DNA of 64,000 bases from Piromyces finnis (taxonomy: Eukaryota > Neocallimastigomycota > Neocallimastigomycetes > Neocallimastigales > Neocallimastigaceae), in NCBI GenBank assembly GCA_002104945.1, contig MCFH01000076.1:153710-217709 (forward strand), given 5' to 3'. Position 1 is the stretch's first letter, and each line of letters opens with the position of its first letter. Both the position numbers and the translations under genes were made by a program. This document shows, piece by piece, positions 1 to 11,221 of the stretch. The notes below the pieces were generated by a model. The model was not told where the DNA came from. It saw only the letters and a list, made by a program, of their open reading frames with translations, and made no database searches.

Positions 1-2
1 AC

Positions 3-119
3 GAAGAAATTCCAATGGAGAGTATGGAAGATTTTGACTTCCCTGATAAAAATAATGAAAATAATATTTCAAGTAAAACATTAGAAGAACAAGAACAAGA
101 ACTAGAATATGAACAATGA
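3..119 (+). CDS. 3' end of an unidentified gene (C-terminal exon fragment)
   Basis: An open frame enters from the left edge and stops at TGA 117-119, giving 38 residues that start EEIPMESMEDFDF and end ELEYEQ. It is acidic and rich in Glu, Asn and Gln, which is typical of a disordered C-terminus. Composition is clearly more coding-like than the A/T-only sequence that follows. No domain is visible, so the product cannot be named. The upstream exons lie outside the window, and it cannot be excluded that the frame enters from an intron. Confidence 0.5.
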   Translation, partial: EEIPMESMEDFDFPDKNNENNISSKTLEEQEQELEYEQ

Positions 120-2927
120 AATTAATTTAAATTTAGATAAAATAAATAGAAATAGAAATAGATCATATAAGCAAAGAGGAAAACTAATCAATAAGATTAA
201 CATGGGTATTTCATTTTTTTTTCCTGCATCATTTTTCAGTTATTTTTTTATTATTAATTCAAATCTATATATATATCTTTTTTTTAAAAAAAATATTTAC
301 TTTTTTAATCAATACAATTTTTTTTTTCAAAAAAAAAAAAAAAAAAACATTACTAGCATAATATTATTACCAAGTTTTTCATCTCAATTTTCAAATTAAT
401 ATTTAATAAAAAAAAAAATAAATTGATTATAAATATAGATATACTTTGTTTTTTCAAATCAAAAATATATATTATTTAATTTTTATAATATTTTTATTAT
501 GAAAATTAAAAATTAAAATGTTTTCTTTATTATTATTATTATTATTAGTAGTAGTAATAGTAGTAGTAATAGTATTAATATTAGTATTATTAGTATTAGT
601 ATTAGTATTAGTATTATTATTAGAATTATTAAAGGTATTAATATTAATTTTTTTTTATCATCTCCATCTTTTTATTTTTTTATAATAAATTAATAATTAA
701 AATTTATTATTCTTTTCTTTTTGTTAAGTTTTATTTCTTTATCTTCTTTTTATCTTTCTTTGACAATAAATATTATTATATGAGTAGTATATTTTTTAAA
801 AGCTAATTAAATAATGAACTATAATGAAAAGTTAAGTTTATAAAGAAGGTTTATCTTATTATACTATTAAAATTATGGAAAATTCTTTCATAAATATATA
901 ATATTTTTATAAAACTCAAAAAACAGCATAATTATATCATATTATTGTTATATACATTAAAGTTGAAATAATAATACAATTGATGTATATAAATAGAATG
1001 AATAAAATAATTTTAATAATTTTATTCATTTTATTATTAATTTTATGATTATAATAATAATAACTAAATATAAAATGATAAAAAACACATAAAATTTATA
1101 AAATTCTCATTACTTATATATTATTTAAATGTACATAAAAAATAAACTTTTAAGTAAAACTTTAAAATTCATTTACATGTTAGTTTAATATTAATTTTTC
1201 ATATGATTATCATAATTATATTTTTTATAACATTAAAAAAAAAAAAAGATATATAATAGATACATATAAATAGTATTAGTATATCTTTTTTTTTTAGGAA
1301 AAAATATTTTATTTTATATAGGCTATATGACAAAAAAAGTGATATATAATTTTCGAGAAGTTAAAAATAATAATTATAAAGAAAAGAAATTAATGATAAT
1401 TTCAATATTATATTTATCATATTATTAAATTTATATTTTATAAGGATAATACCAAGATATAAATTATATTATTTTTTTTTAAATTATTATTTAAAAAAAA
1501 ATAAAATAAAATAAATATCTATCCTTAATAAATAATTTCTGCAATGTTTTATTTATATTTCTATTTCATCTCATTTTAAACTTTCATATATAAAAAGGAA
1601 ACATTTATTTTTTTTTTTTTTTTGTGAAGTTGCATTAGACAATGTTCATATAAAGTTTATTATATATGGTTGGTAAATGCTTTTTTAGGTTTTAATAATT
1701 TAATTATTTACTAAAAAATTATTAAATAGATTTATACTTTTATTTTGATTATACATTTTTTATAAATTATATTTTGTTGACTCTATAATGTTTACACAAA
1801 AGTAATTATCTTTTTAATTATTTCAAATATACAATTAAGATAAATATTAATACCTTAATTATACTATAAAAATAAAAAATTTAAAAATTTTATTTTTTAA
1901 TAATGTAATATGAAATAGCCAATGAAATTATAAACTTTTAAAAAAATAATATTATTTAAATAAACATAAAAAATAATTCTTAATTTTTTGAACTTTTATA
2001 ATTGAAATATAGTAATTAAATATAAATCATGTTAATAATCAATTATATATTTTAATAGTAATTATATGATATACGATAATGTTATTTAATAATTATAGGA
2101 ATAAAAAATCTTGGTATTTATGAATTAGCTAAAAAAAAAATTCTTTTTGACATGTTTTTTTTTTTTTTTTCATTATTTTTAATTTAAATAAATTGAATTT
2201 CTGGAATAATAATTAAAAATCATTATATTAAATTTAATTATAATATATTTTGAATTTTGAATAAATATTTTTTTAATTTTTTTATTTTAATATATTAATC
2301 ATGATCTATTATATTTATTAAGTATAATTAGAAACTTTAATTATATTTAGTAATACAGGTAAAAAATAATCGTTTTTTTCGTTTTCGTTTTAATTCATTA
2401 ATTTTAAAAATATATAAAAGAATAAACTTTTTTTTTATTAATTTGATAGATATATATGTACGTAAAAGAAGAATTCATAAAATAATTTTTTACTTTTTTT
2501 ACATTTTTTTTAAGCAAAAATTTTTAAATTTACAAAAAAATAAAAAAAGAAAGGTAAGTTTATAGTTTATAATAGGAAAAAAAAAAAAAAAAGGTATAAT
2601 GAGAAGTTTTGAAATGGAATTAAAAAGAATCAAATAATATAAAGAAAAACAAAATAGAATAAATAATCATTTACAAATTTTATATAAAAAAAGAATAGTT
2701 CAATAAAATAAGAAATGAAAAAAAAAAAAAAAAAAACATTTCATTGTGTGTTAATTAAAAATATTTAATATATATGAAGTAAAAAAAAAATAATAATAAT
2801 AGTTTAATCTTTTTTTTTTAATAATTATTATATCCAATACTAATAAAAATATTTTTTTACTTTAAATAATTAATTTTAAAAGAGTATTTTTTAAAAAAAA
2901 AAAAAATATACATAAAATAAAGAAAAT
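120..2927. other. Intergenic AT-rich region, no gene seen
   Basis: About 2.8 kb of almost pure A/T sequence. It holds an imperfect trinucleotide tract (TTA/TAG/TAA) at about 531-630 and many poly(A)/poly(T) runs, such as those near 1609, 2157 and 2578. No convincing frame, tRNA or conserved element was seen. The last few hundred bases must contain the promoter and 5' leader of the membrane-protein gene that starts at 2928. Confidence 0.6.
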
Positions 2928-4391
2928 ATGTCAGGACGAAATAATGAAAATGAAATGATTTCATATGATAAGGTTGACCCCTTACCAACTGAAAATCCAT
3001 TTTATTATAATGAAAATTCAAAATTAAACAGCATTATAAAAGAAAAAGAAAAAAAAATACCATACATTCATTTGGGAATATTTTTATTAGTTATTCCATT
3101 GTTATCCTTTTTAATGGGTTTATTCTATATTGGTGGTATATGGAATCCGATTGAAAAAATTCCAGATGTAAAATATATCATTGTTAATGATGATGCTGGT
3201 TGTATTAATAATGAATCATGTACACAAATGTTAGGTATGTTAAATAGTACAACTCTCGGAAGTTTCTATACAAAATTAAATGATAATAATCATCCAGCTG
3301 GTACATTTGAATATATGGTAGGTTTAATATTTTCATATGTAATAATATAATAATATAGTTATTTTGTAATATAAAAAGGAATAGGAATTGATTTTTTTTT
3401 AAAAATTATTTTTGTACGTATTGTATAATTATTAATTCTAAAGGAAGGTTCACGAAATGATGCCATTGAAAAAGTTGAAAAACATAAAAATTGGGTATCT
3501 TTATATGTTCCAAAAAATTTCACAATGTTAGTATTAGGTAATTTAAATTTAATGCCAGGAGCTGCTAACTCAGTTGTTGTTGAAGAAATTTATGATGAAG
3601 CCAGAAGTTATACAACAGTACAATTTTTAAAAAAGGCACTCGATAAAGCTAAAGAAGCCTTCTTTAATAGTATCGCAGCCAAAGTAGAACAATATGGTTC
3701 ATTTAAACCACAATTTTTAATTTCTGGAATTGAATATAAAGAAGTAAATTTATATCCAGTACCTGGTTTTGGTCAAAACTTTTCATCTTTCATTTCATTT
3801 ATTTTACTTTGGATTGGTACTATTGCTACAGCATTAATTACACACTTTGTTTTCCCATTAGAAAATCATTGGGTTGAAAAGAAAGATGTTTCTCATCCAA
3901 TTCTCAAAACAATTGGTGCCAAAACTTTAACAAATGGTATTATTATGTTTGCTATTTGCGTTATTGTTAGTGTTATTCCATTATGTTGTGGTACTGTAGA
4001 AATGTATAAGGGTTATGCTGCATTACTCTTTTTCTTCTTCTTCTTCTCATTATGTGGTCTTGGAGTTAATAATTGTTTAGTACATCTTTTCCACTTTATT
4101 AATTTCTACTTAATTGCTGTAACCTTTATGATATTACAATTTATTTCATGTGGTGGTCTTCTTCACCAAAACATTCAATACGGTTTCTTCAAAATTGGTA
4201 AAGCTTTCCCAATGTTTTATGCTGTACGTGAATTAAAATATATCTATTTTGGATCTGGTAAACACACTCAAACTGCTAATGTTTTAATAATTCTTGCTTG
4301 GACTGTAGTATCTTTACCAATTTCATTGTTCTTATACTATCTTGAATTAAAAAACAAAAGAGCAAAGATTAACAAAAATACTTCAAATTAA
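2928..4391 (+). CDS. DUF3533/SNG1-family multi-pass membrane protein, copy 1 (2 exons)
   Basis: Exons 2928-3317 and 3444-4391, joined in phase 0, give 445 residues. The intron (3318-3443) starts GTAGGT and ends AAAG; joining restores TFEYM-EGSRNDAIEKVEKH, which aligns without a gap to copy 2 at 6441. Layout: cytosolic N-tail, one membrane segment at about residues 48-72 followed by GGIWNPIEKIP, an external region of about 150 residues, then about five membrane segments starting at GFGQNFSSFISF. This matches the fungal DUF3533 family, which includes yeast Sng1 (nitrosoguanidine resistance) and is related in shape to ABC-2-type permease domains. Substrate is unknown; a plasma-membrane stress-resistance or lipid-asymmetry role is inference. 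The C-terminus is Lys-rich. Confidence 0.88.
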
Positions 4392-6440
4392 GTTTAAAAA
4401 ATAAAAAGGAACAACATTATATTATTAATCACATAATATTAAAAATAAAAAAAAAAAATTAGATATTACATAATATTAAATGTAGAATTCTAGAGATATG
4501 TCTCTTATTTATAAATTATAGTTATTCTTTCTTATTATTAAAACCTTTATTATTTATATATGTATTACTTGAAATGTAATAAAAAATACTATTTATAATA
4601 AATATTTATTTCAAATCTATTTAAAAATTAGCTATACCACTATGTTAAATTTTATTAAAAAAAATAAAGATGACATATATTAAGCATGTACTACAAAAGC
4701 AATAGATTAACAATATTGTACATATTGTATATATTGTTAAATAGTAACTTTTTTAAAATATAACTGTGATTTATTTACAATAATTATAATTTATATATAC
4801 ATAAAATATTCCTTAAAACTATTTACAAATTCATATAAAATAAACCCTTGATAACATCATTAAAAAGGAAATATCATATATAAAACTTTTATTAAATGAC
4901 TAGATTGTTTTAAAGCATTAAATAAAATGTTGGCTATTATTTTGGAGCTTACAAATAGAAAATCTAGATAAAAAAGATATGGCGTTAAAATTATTATTAA
5001 ACCAGAATGAATATAATTTTTTTTTCTTAATCTATTAAAGCAATAAATAAAAGAATAATATTTTGTTCCGTATCCTTTTCTTCTGAGCCTAACGATGACG
5101 ATTTATTTCAAATAATATGCATTAATACATTCTTTATTATTTCATAATAATATAACATATAGTTCTATATTCCTTTATAATTATATATATTATTTATTTT
5201 TCTGTTTATTAATTTTATTATTTAAAAAAAAAAAAATATTTTATTTTTATCATATGAAAAATAAAAAATACATTTTCACATGATAATGAAATTTTTAAAT
5301 AATTTCCATATGAAAAAAGAAAAAAATTAAATTAGTTTTGATTTAATAGAATTTAACAGAATATATTAATTAATACTAAATTAACTTTAATCCAATAACC
5401 TTTTTTTTATTTTTTTTTCCACATAATATATTAAATTTTTTTTTTGTAAAAATATCATATGAAATGTTTCAAAAAATAAAAAAAATTTTTTTATAATAAA
5501 ACTTTAATAAGCATCATCCTATTTATTATTACTTATCATTGCTTATTTGATATTCTTTAGTTTGGTATAGAGATACTAAATATTTTACAACTTTTTTTTT
5601 GCTAATACATCAATATACAACTAAAAAAAAGATTTATTTAATCCTTTACACAATTATTTATCATTATTAAAAAATGAATTATAGTTTTTTTTCATTTCAT
5701 TAAAGTTGAATTCAGACATCTCAATATTAAATTTTATCAAGAGTATAATCAAAAAAAGTAAAATTATTATAAAAAAAAAAGGAAATTATTGGTGTAATTC
5801 ATCCTTAATATTCCTAATTTCGTAATATTGGCTACTTGAAAATATACCATATATTTTATATATTATATCTTGTATAATCCTTAAAGGTAGTGTATTCTTT
5901 TAAGTTAAAATGTATATAATAAAGATTTGACAGAAATGAAAAATATATTTAAAAATATATTATATTAATTTAATATATATGTTTCTTAAAAGTAATCTTA
6001 TAGGAAATCCTTTTATAAATTAAAATAAATTTATTTGATAATTAAAAAAAAGTAAAATCTTATGATTTTTAGTAAAAAAAAAAAATTAATTTATCTAATG
6101 TATTATTATTAATATCATCTATTTGAAATTATAAATCACTATATAAAAATGGTAGCCAATGAAATATAACTATTATGGAAAATATTCATTAAAAATAGTT
6201 AAAATAAATATACAATTCTTTTTTTTTTTAAAGTATAAAAGGAAAAGGATTTGACATAAAAATTAGTAAAAAAAAAAAAAACACTTATTTAATAATTACT
6301 ATTCTTTTTATTTAAAAAAAAAAAGAAAACATAAAATAAAATCATTTAAATAAACAACACAAGATTTTTTTATTTAGAAAAAAAAATAATAGAAATAGAA
6401 ATATAGGGAAAAAAAATAAGAATTAAATATATATAATAAA
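4392..6440. other. Intergenic AT-rich region between the two DUF3533 genes
   Basis: About 2 kb of A/T-rich sequence without a convincing gene. A short patch at about 5070-5110 has richer composition and a 23-codon minus-strand frame, but it has no start, splice context or recognisable motif. The rest is homopolymer and AT runs; the final few hundred bases carry the promoter of the gene at 6441. Confidence 0.55.
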
Positions 6441-7763
6441 ATGGCTGAACAACAAACAGTAAGTTACGATAAAATTGATCCATTGAAGGATGAAAAGCCT
6501 TTTTATATCAGCGAAGAAAATTATCGAAAAATTCAAAAGAAGGAAGAAAAATTTCCAACTTACCACATTTTACTTTTTGCAATTGTTATTCCAATTGTAG
6601 CATTCCTTATGGGAATGATATATATTGGTGGTATTTGGAATCCAATTGAAAAGATTCCAAGTTTAAAATATATTATTGTAAATCAAGATAAGGGTTGTTA
6701 CACTCCAGAATGTGCAAAGATGGGATTAAATGAAAAAACAAATTTAGGTATTTATTATCAACAATTAAATGGTGAAGGTGGTCAATTCTCAATAATGACA
6801 GGAGATAGAAATACGGCAATCAATATGATTGAAAATCATGATTATTGGGCTGCTATATATGTTCCAGAAAACTTTACTATTAATGTATTAATGAATTTAA
6901 ACACAGTTAACAAGGATAAATTAGTTCCTGTTGAAACAGAATTAATCTTTGATGAAGTTAGAAATTACACTACCATGAAATTCGTTTTAAAAGCATTTAA
7001 TATGATGGAAGAAGCTTTCTTTAACTCATTAGTTAAAAAATTTGAAGAAAAGGGTGGATTTAATCCATTATTTATTATTAATGGTATTCAATTCAAAGAA
7101 ACAAATTTACATGCCATTTCTGGTTTTGGTCAAAACTTTTCCTCTTTCATTTTCTTACTTATTACTTGGATTGGTACTATTGCCACTTCAATTATTTCCC
7201 ACTTTTATTTCCCATTTGAAAACCATTGGGTTGAGAAGAAAGATACAAAACATCCTATTCTTAAGGCCATGATAGCAAAAATTGCTTTTTGTGTTTTAAT
7301 TAATGTCATAATTGATGTTATCTCATCTGTTATTCCATACTTTTGTGGTGGTACCTTCCAAATCGATCATGGCTACTGGAGATTCCTCGGTTTCATTTTA
7401 TTCTTCTCTTTAAGTGGTCTCGGTATTAATAATTTATTAATTCATATTCTTCCATTCATTTTCTATTATCTTGTTGCTGTGACCTTCATGTTCCTTCAAT
7501 TACTTTCTTGTGGTGGTCTTGTTGATACTGATGTCCAACCAAGCTTCTTTAAGATTGGTAAAGCATTCCCAATGTATTATGGTGTCAGAGAAACTAGATA
7601 TATTTACTGGGGCAGTGGAAAACAATACAGAACTATGAACTTTATTACTATAGGTATTTGGGCTGTTGTTTCTATTGTTGCTTCATTATTCATGTATTAC
7701 CTTGAATTATGCGTTAAAAGAAAAAGATTTTTAAAACGTCAAGAATTATATAGAAAAAATTAA
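6441..7763 (+). CDS. DUF3533/SNG1-family multi-pass membrane protein, copy 2 (intronless)
   Basis: Single-exon gene of 440 residues, tandem paralog of the gene at 2928. Start chosen at the first ATG after an A-rich leader; the N-terminal motif SYDKIDPL is shared with copy 1 (SYDKVDPL). Membrane segments at about residues 41-65, 232-250, 277-305, 312-335, 340-362 and 400-422; the external region at about 70-225 has paired Cys near residues 86 and 91. Conserved blocks shared with copy 1 include GGIWNPIEKIP, GFGQNFSSFI, FENHWVEKKD and SCGGL. Family: fungal DUF3533, containing Sng1. Function beyond membrane transport or stress resistance is not established here. The intron of copy 1 is absent. 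Confidence 0.9.
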   Translation: MAEQQTVSYDKIDPLKDEKPFYISEENYRKIQKKEEKFPTYHILLFAIVIPIVAFLMGMIYIGGIWNPIEKIPSLKYIIVNQDKGCYTPECAKMGLNEKTNLGIYYQQLNGEGGQFSIMTGDRNTAINMIENHDYWAAIYVPENFTINVLMNLNTVNKDKLVPVETELIFDEVRNYTTMKFVLKAFNMMEEAFFNSLVKKFEEKGGFNPLFIINGIQFKETNLHAISGFGQNFSSFIFLLITWIGTIATSIISHFYFPFENHWVEKKDTKHPILKAMIAKIAFCVLINVIIDVISSVIPYFCGGTFQIDHGYWRFLGFILFFSLSGLGINNLLIHILPFIFYYLVAVTFMFLQLLSCGGLVDTDVQPSFFKIGKAFPMYYGVRETRYIYWGSGKQYRTMNFITIGIWAVVSIVASLFMYYLELCVKRKRFLKRQELYRKN

Positions 7764-8919
7764 AAAAAAAAAAAAATTATCATTAATACACTCGCATCTA
7801 ATTTTATATATAAACACTTTATAATAAGGATACAATAGCATTCAATACATATTTATTTTATAACTTACTCAATAAATTATCTATTATCATAAAAAAATTA
7901 AATAAAAAAATTATCCTTTAATATTTATAATAAATTTAGAATATAGCATTTAATATTACATCCTATAAATATATAAATATCAATGTTAGAAATTGAAAAC
8001 TTCATAAAGTATATAATTACTATTTTATCTTTTTAACTTTTTCTACTAAATAAAATATTGAATTTAATCAATATTTATTAAACTATTTTTTTATTCATTC
8101 AATTTCTATGGCATAGGTATAATAAAAGAATAGTAATATCTAAATTAAAACCTAACACAAAAAATAAAATATATGAAAAAAATAAAATATTATTAAAAAA
8201 AATACAATTTTTATTTTATTTATTTTCTTTTTTTTTTTTTTTATCTATTTACTACTTCATATTTAATTTCATAATTTAATTAAGCCAACTCTACGGATAA
8301 AAGTTATAATTTTTTCTTTCCAGTACAGCTTATTGGAATTATTCAGATAAATTAAATAGGATAATTCAATCTTTAATTATTTTTTTTTTCTGTATTTAAT
8401 AATAAAAAATAATTTATATTTAAATATATTATTATTATACATTATATTAATTAATAAACAGTAAATAATAAATAAGATAAAATATTTTGATATAACATTG
8501 AGTTGAAAAAACTAATAATACTATACAATAAAATTTTTATAATAAAATCAATTAACAGAATATAAAAGCATATAATGACTTTTTTTAATATTATAATAAA
8601 AAAAAAGTCTTTATTTACATTAATAAATTACATTTTATAAATATTACAAAAATAATATTGTAAATTTTCTATTAACATATTTTATCTATTAATTTGCTGT
8701 AATGTTATTTGTCAAAAAAAATTTTTTTTTTGTATGGGAAATACATACAACTTAATGAAATAATTCTAATTAATTAAGAGTCTTTTTTTCTTTTTTTCTA
8801 TTTAAAAAAAAAAATAAAATAAAATAAAATAAAAAAATATTGAATTTTCCAATAATTATTTTAAAAGAAAATAACTTTTTTTTTTTTAATAGTTATTTTT
8901 AAATAACTAATATTTAAAA
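7764..8919. other. Intergenic AT-rich region
   Basis: About 1.15 kb of A/T-rich sequence with poly(T) and poly(A) runs (for example near 8227 and 8802). No gene or RNA was recognised. It contains the 3' UTR of the membrane protein upstream and the promoter and leader of the secreted chitin-binding gene at 8920. Confidence 0.55.
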
Positions 8920-10008
8920 ATGATAGCTATTACATTTATTCTTTTTTTATTTTCAATATTTTCTCTTGGTTTTGCATCATTAAAAGAATGTCAAAATGAA
9001 TTAAAAAACTATAGTTCTTGTAACTTTGACTATTTAAAAATTCCATCAGAGCAACTCAATCAATATTGTACATCGTTCAACTCATCAAAATGTCAAAAAT
9101 TTTTTGCTAATCCAAAAGCCTATGTTCCATCATGTTATACCCTACCAGATTCATATCAAATGGTGGATTTGATTCTTTTACCATATAAACAAGCCCTAAT
9201 TCAAATGGTTTGTGAAAAGGATGAAAATAATAAAATGTGTAATTATAGCGAAATTTTATTAGGCAAAAAGAGTGTCAATGATGATAAAATTTTTAAGGAT
9301 GTAATAAATGCAACATGTAAAAATGACAAATGTAGAAATTCATACATTAATATGTTAAAAGCTCAATATAATCTTGGAAAAGAAGGTAATGATACCAAAT
9401 ATAATCTCCCTAAAATTGACCTTACCAGTGTACAAAGTATGATAGCCTACTTATCATCCTCTGAATGTGTAAATAAAAGTGCTACTTCTACAACTACCAC
9501 CAAGAAAACAACAACTACCACTAAAAAGACAACTACCACCACTAACAAGATAACTACCACCACTAAAAAGCCAACCACTACCACTAAGAAGACAACCACT
9601 ACCACTAAAAAGCCAACCACCACCACTAAGAAGACAACCACTACCAAGAAAACAACTACTACCACTAAAAAGCCAACCACCACCACTAAGAAAACAACCA
9701 CTACCACCAAAAAAACAACCACTACCACCAAGAAGACAACTACTACCACTAAAAAGCCAACCACTACTACTAAAAAGACAACTGTAAAAAAAGTTATTAC
9801 TATTACTAAAGTAGTAATTGTTACTAAAAAGGTAACTAAAAAGACAACTACAACCACCACTAAAAGCACAGCAACTGTTCAAAGATGTGGTCCTAAATAC
9901 GGTAAATGTTCAAAGAGTACAGATTGTTGTAGTAGTAAAGGATATTGTGGTACAACAAATGCTTACTGTGGTGCTGGTTGTCAAGTTGGATATGGTTTAT
10001 GTAACTAA
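8920..10008 (+). CDS. Secreted ten-cysteine protein with Thr/Lys linker and C-terminal CBM18 chitin-binding module
   Basis: Intronless, 362 residues. Signal peptide at about residues 1-20 (MIAITFILFLFSIFSLGFAS). Residues 24-183 form a Cys-rich domain with ten Cys at 24, 34, 50, 58, 72, 98, 107, 133, 138 and 183; it is shared with the gene at 11222 and I do not recognise it. Residues about 188-320 are a linker of (T)nKK and KKPTTTT units, likely O-glycosylated. Residues 322-362 are a hevein-type chitin-binding module (CBM18) with the eight-Cys pattern C..C..CC..C..C..C..C starting RCGPKYGKC. A secreted chitin or cell-wall binding protein, possibly fungal wall or sporangium coat, is inferred. 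There is no catalytic domain unless the N-domain is an unknown one. Confidence 0.9.
   Translation: MIAITFILFLFSIFSLGFASLKECQNELKNYSSCNFDYLKIPSEQLNQYCTSFNSSKCQKFFANPKAYVPSCYTLPDSYQMVDLILLPYKQALIQMVCEKDENNKMCNYSEILLGKKSVNDDKIFKDVINATCKNDKCRNSYINMLKAQYNLGKEGNDTKYNLPKIDLTSVQSMIAYLSSSECVNKSATSTTTTKKTTTTTKKTTTTTNKITTTTKKPTTTTKKTTTTTKKPTTTTKKTTTTKKTTTTTKKPTTTTKKTTTTTKKTTTTTKKTTTTTKKPTTTTKKTTVKKVITITKVVIVTKKVTKKTTTTTTKSTATVQRCGPKYGKCSKSTDCCSSKGYCGTTNAYCGAGCQVGYGLCN
9478..9778 (+). repeat. Degenerate Thr/Lys/Pro codon repeat (linker)
   Basis: Short ACT/ACC-rich units coding TTTTTKK and TTTTKKP inside the gene at 8920. Synonymous codons are mixed (ACT, ACC, ACA), so this array is older or less homogenised than the perfect 60-bp array in the neighbour at 11951. 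It leaves two long reverse frames open that are artefacts. Confidence 0.85.
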
Positions 10009-11221
10009 AAAATTTCATTGACAAGAAAAAAAACACTGCATCACTCTATGGCTTTCAATCAAGAAAAATTTTTATTATTGTATTCAATAATAAAAAAAAT
10101 ATATTTTAATATTATGAAAAAAAATACTTTTTTAAAAAAAAAAAGACACTAATTTAATAATAATTAAAAGTATTTGTATTTAAATCTTTTTATTATCACT
10201 ATTATTATATATTTATATATTATTTAAGATAATTTATAATTTAAGTATTTAATTACTATTTTATCTATTTTACTATAGAAATCCTATTTTTTTCAATTTA
10301 TATTATATATATATTTCATTTCTTATTTTTATAAATTTTCAAATATCAAATTGGAATGTATTTATTTTGATTTTAATATAAAATATATATCTCACAAATT
10401 ATAATCTATAAAAGACATTTTTATTATTTATCTATTCATTTATTTTACATATTTTAAAAATAAAATAAAAATATACACATTAATTTAAAATAAATCTATT
10501 AAAAAAAAAAAAGTTTAATAGTAATTGTTTTGTTAAAGTTTTATTCATGTAGAATGGTTTAAGAATAACAAACTTTATTAGATTCTTAATTTTTTAATAG
10601 GATTATATTTCTCTTTTTTTCTTCATTTGTTTTCCTAACTAATTGGTTACTTTTTTAAACAAAAAAAGATCCTTTATTTCTCCAATAATAAAATATTTAT
10701 CAATAATAACATTCAAAGAATATATTCATCTAGACTTTTTTTAATATAAATTATTGACCGTTTTTTTTTTTAAATTTTATTATATATAAATTTTTATAAA
10801 TTTTTTTGTAGTAGTAAATTAAATTAATTAAATTAGATTTTTCGCCAACCACTCATCTTTTTTTAACCATTCCACATTTGTTTCATTTTTTAAATAATAA
10901 ATATAAAATTTATATAATTAGATTTGATTTATATATTAATTAGGAGGCAAAAAAAAAATAATGGAACCTTTCTAGAACACCTATAAAAATTTATGGTTTC
11001 ACCATATATAAAAATTTTAAAAAAAAATTATATATATATAAACAAAAAGAAATATCCTTTTTTTTTTTTTACATATTCTCTAAATATTATTATATAAGAA
11101 AAAATAATTCTTATATATTAAAAATTAAAAAAAAAAATAATAATAATAAAATAATAAAATTTAATAATAAATAAATAATTATAATAATCAATATTGGTTT
11201 TATTTTTAATATTAAAATAAA
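10009..11221. other. Intergenic AT-rich region with promoter-like patch
   Basis: About 1.2 kb between the two CBM18 genes, nearly all A/T. The only patch of richer composition is about 10940-10998, about 250 bases upstream of the next start codon. It holds AGGAGGC, a GAA..TTCTAGAA cluster and CCTATAAAAA. No gene was seen in the rest. Confidence 0.55.
10964..10990 (+). promoter_or_regulatory. Heat-shock-element-like site and TATA-like box upstream of the second CBM18 gene
   Basis: TTCTAGAA at 10970-10977 is an exact tail-to-tail TTCnnGAA pair, the core unit of heat-shock elements; a further GAA lies at 10964-10966 but with one extra base of spacing. CCTATAAAAA follows at 10980-10989. The placement upstream of a secreted cell-wall-type gene is plausible, but one pair is weak evidence and function is inference. 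Confidence 0.3.

Noticed and set aside
109-399. 96-codon plus-strand frame starting inside the first partial gene
   Set aside because: Made of poly(T)/poly(A) coded Phe/Lys/Asn runs; composition is that of the flanking A/T DNA.
5033-5110. Minus-strand frame with SSSLGSEEKDTEQNIILL
   Set aside because: Only about 25 codons, bounded by stops, with no start or splice context; kept as a note only.
9447-9882. Two reverse-strand frames over the first CBM18 gene
   Set aside because: They are the antisense of the Thr/Lys codon repeat, producing Val/Leu or Gly/Ser runs with no start context.
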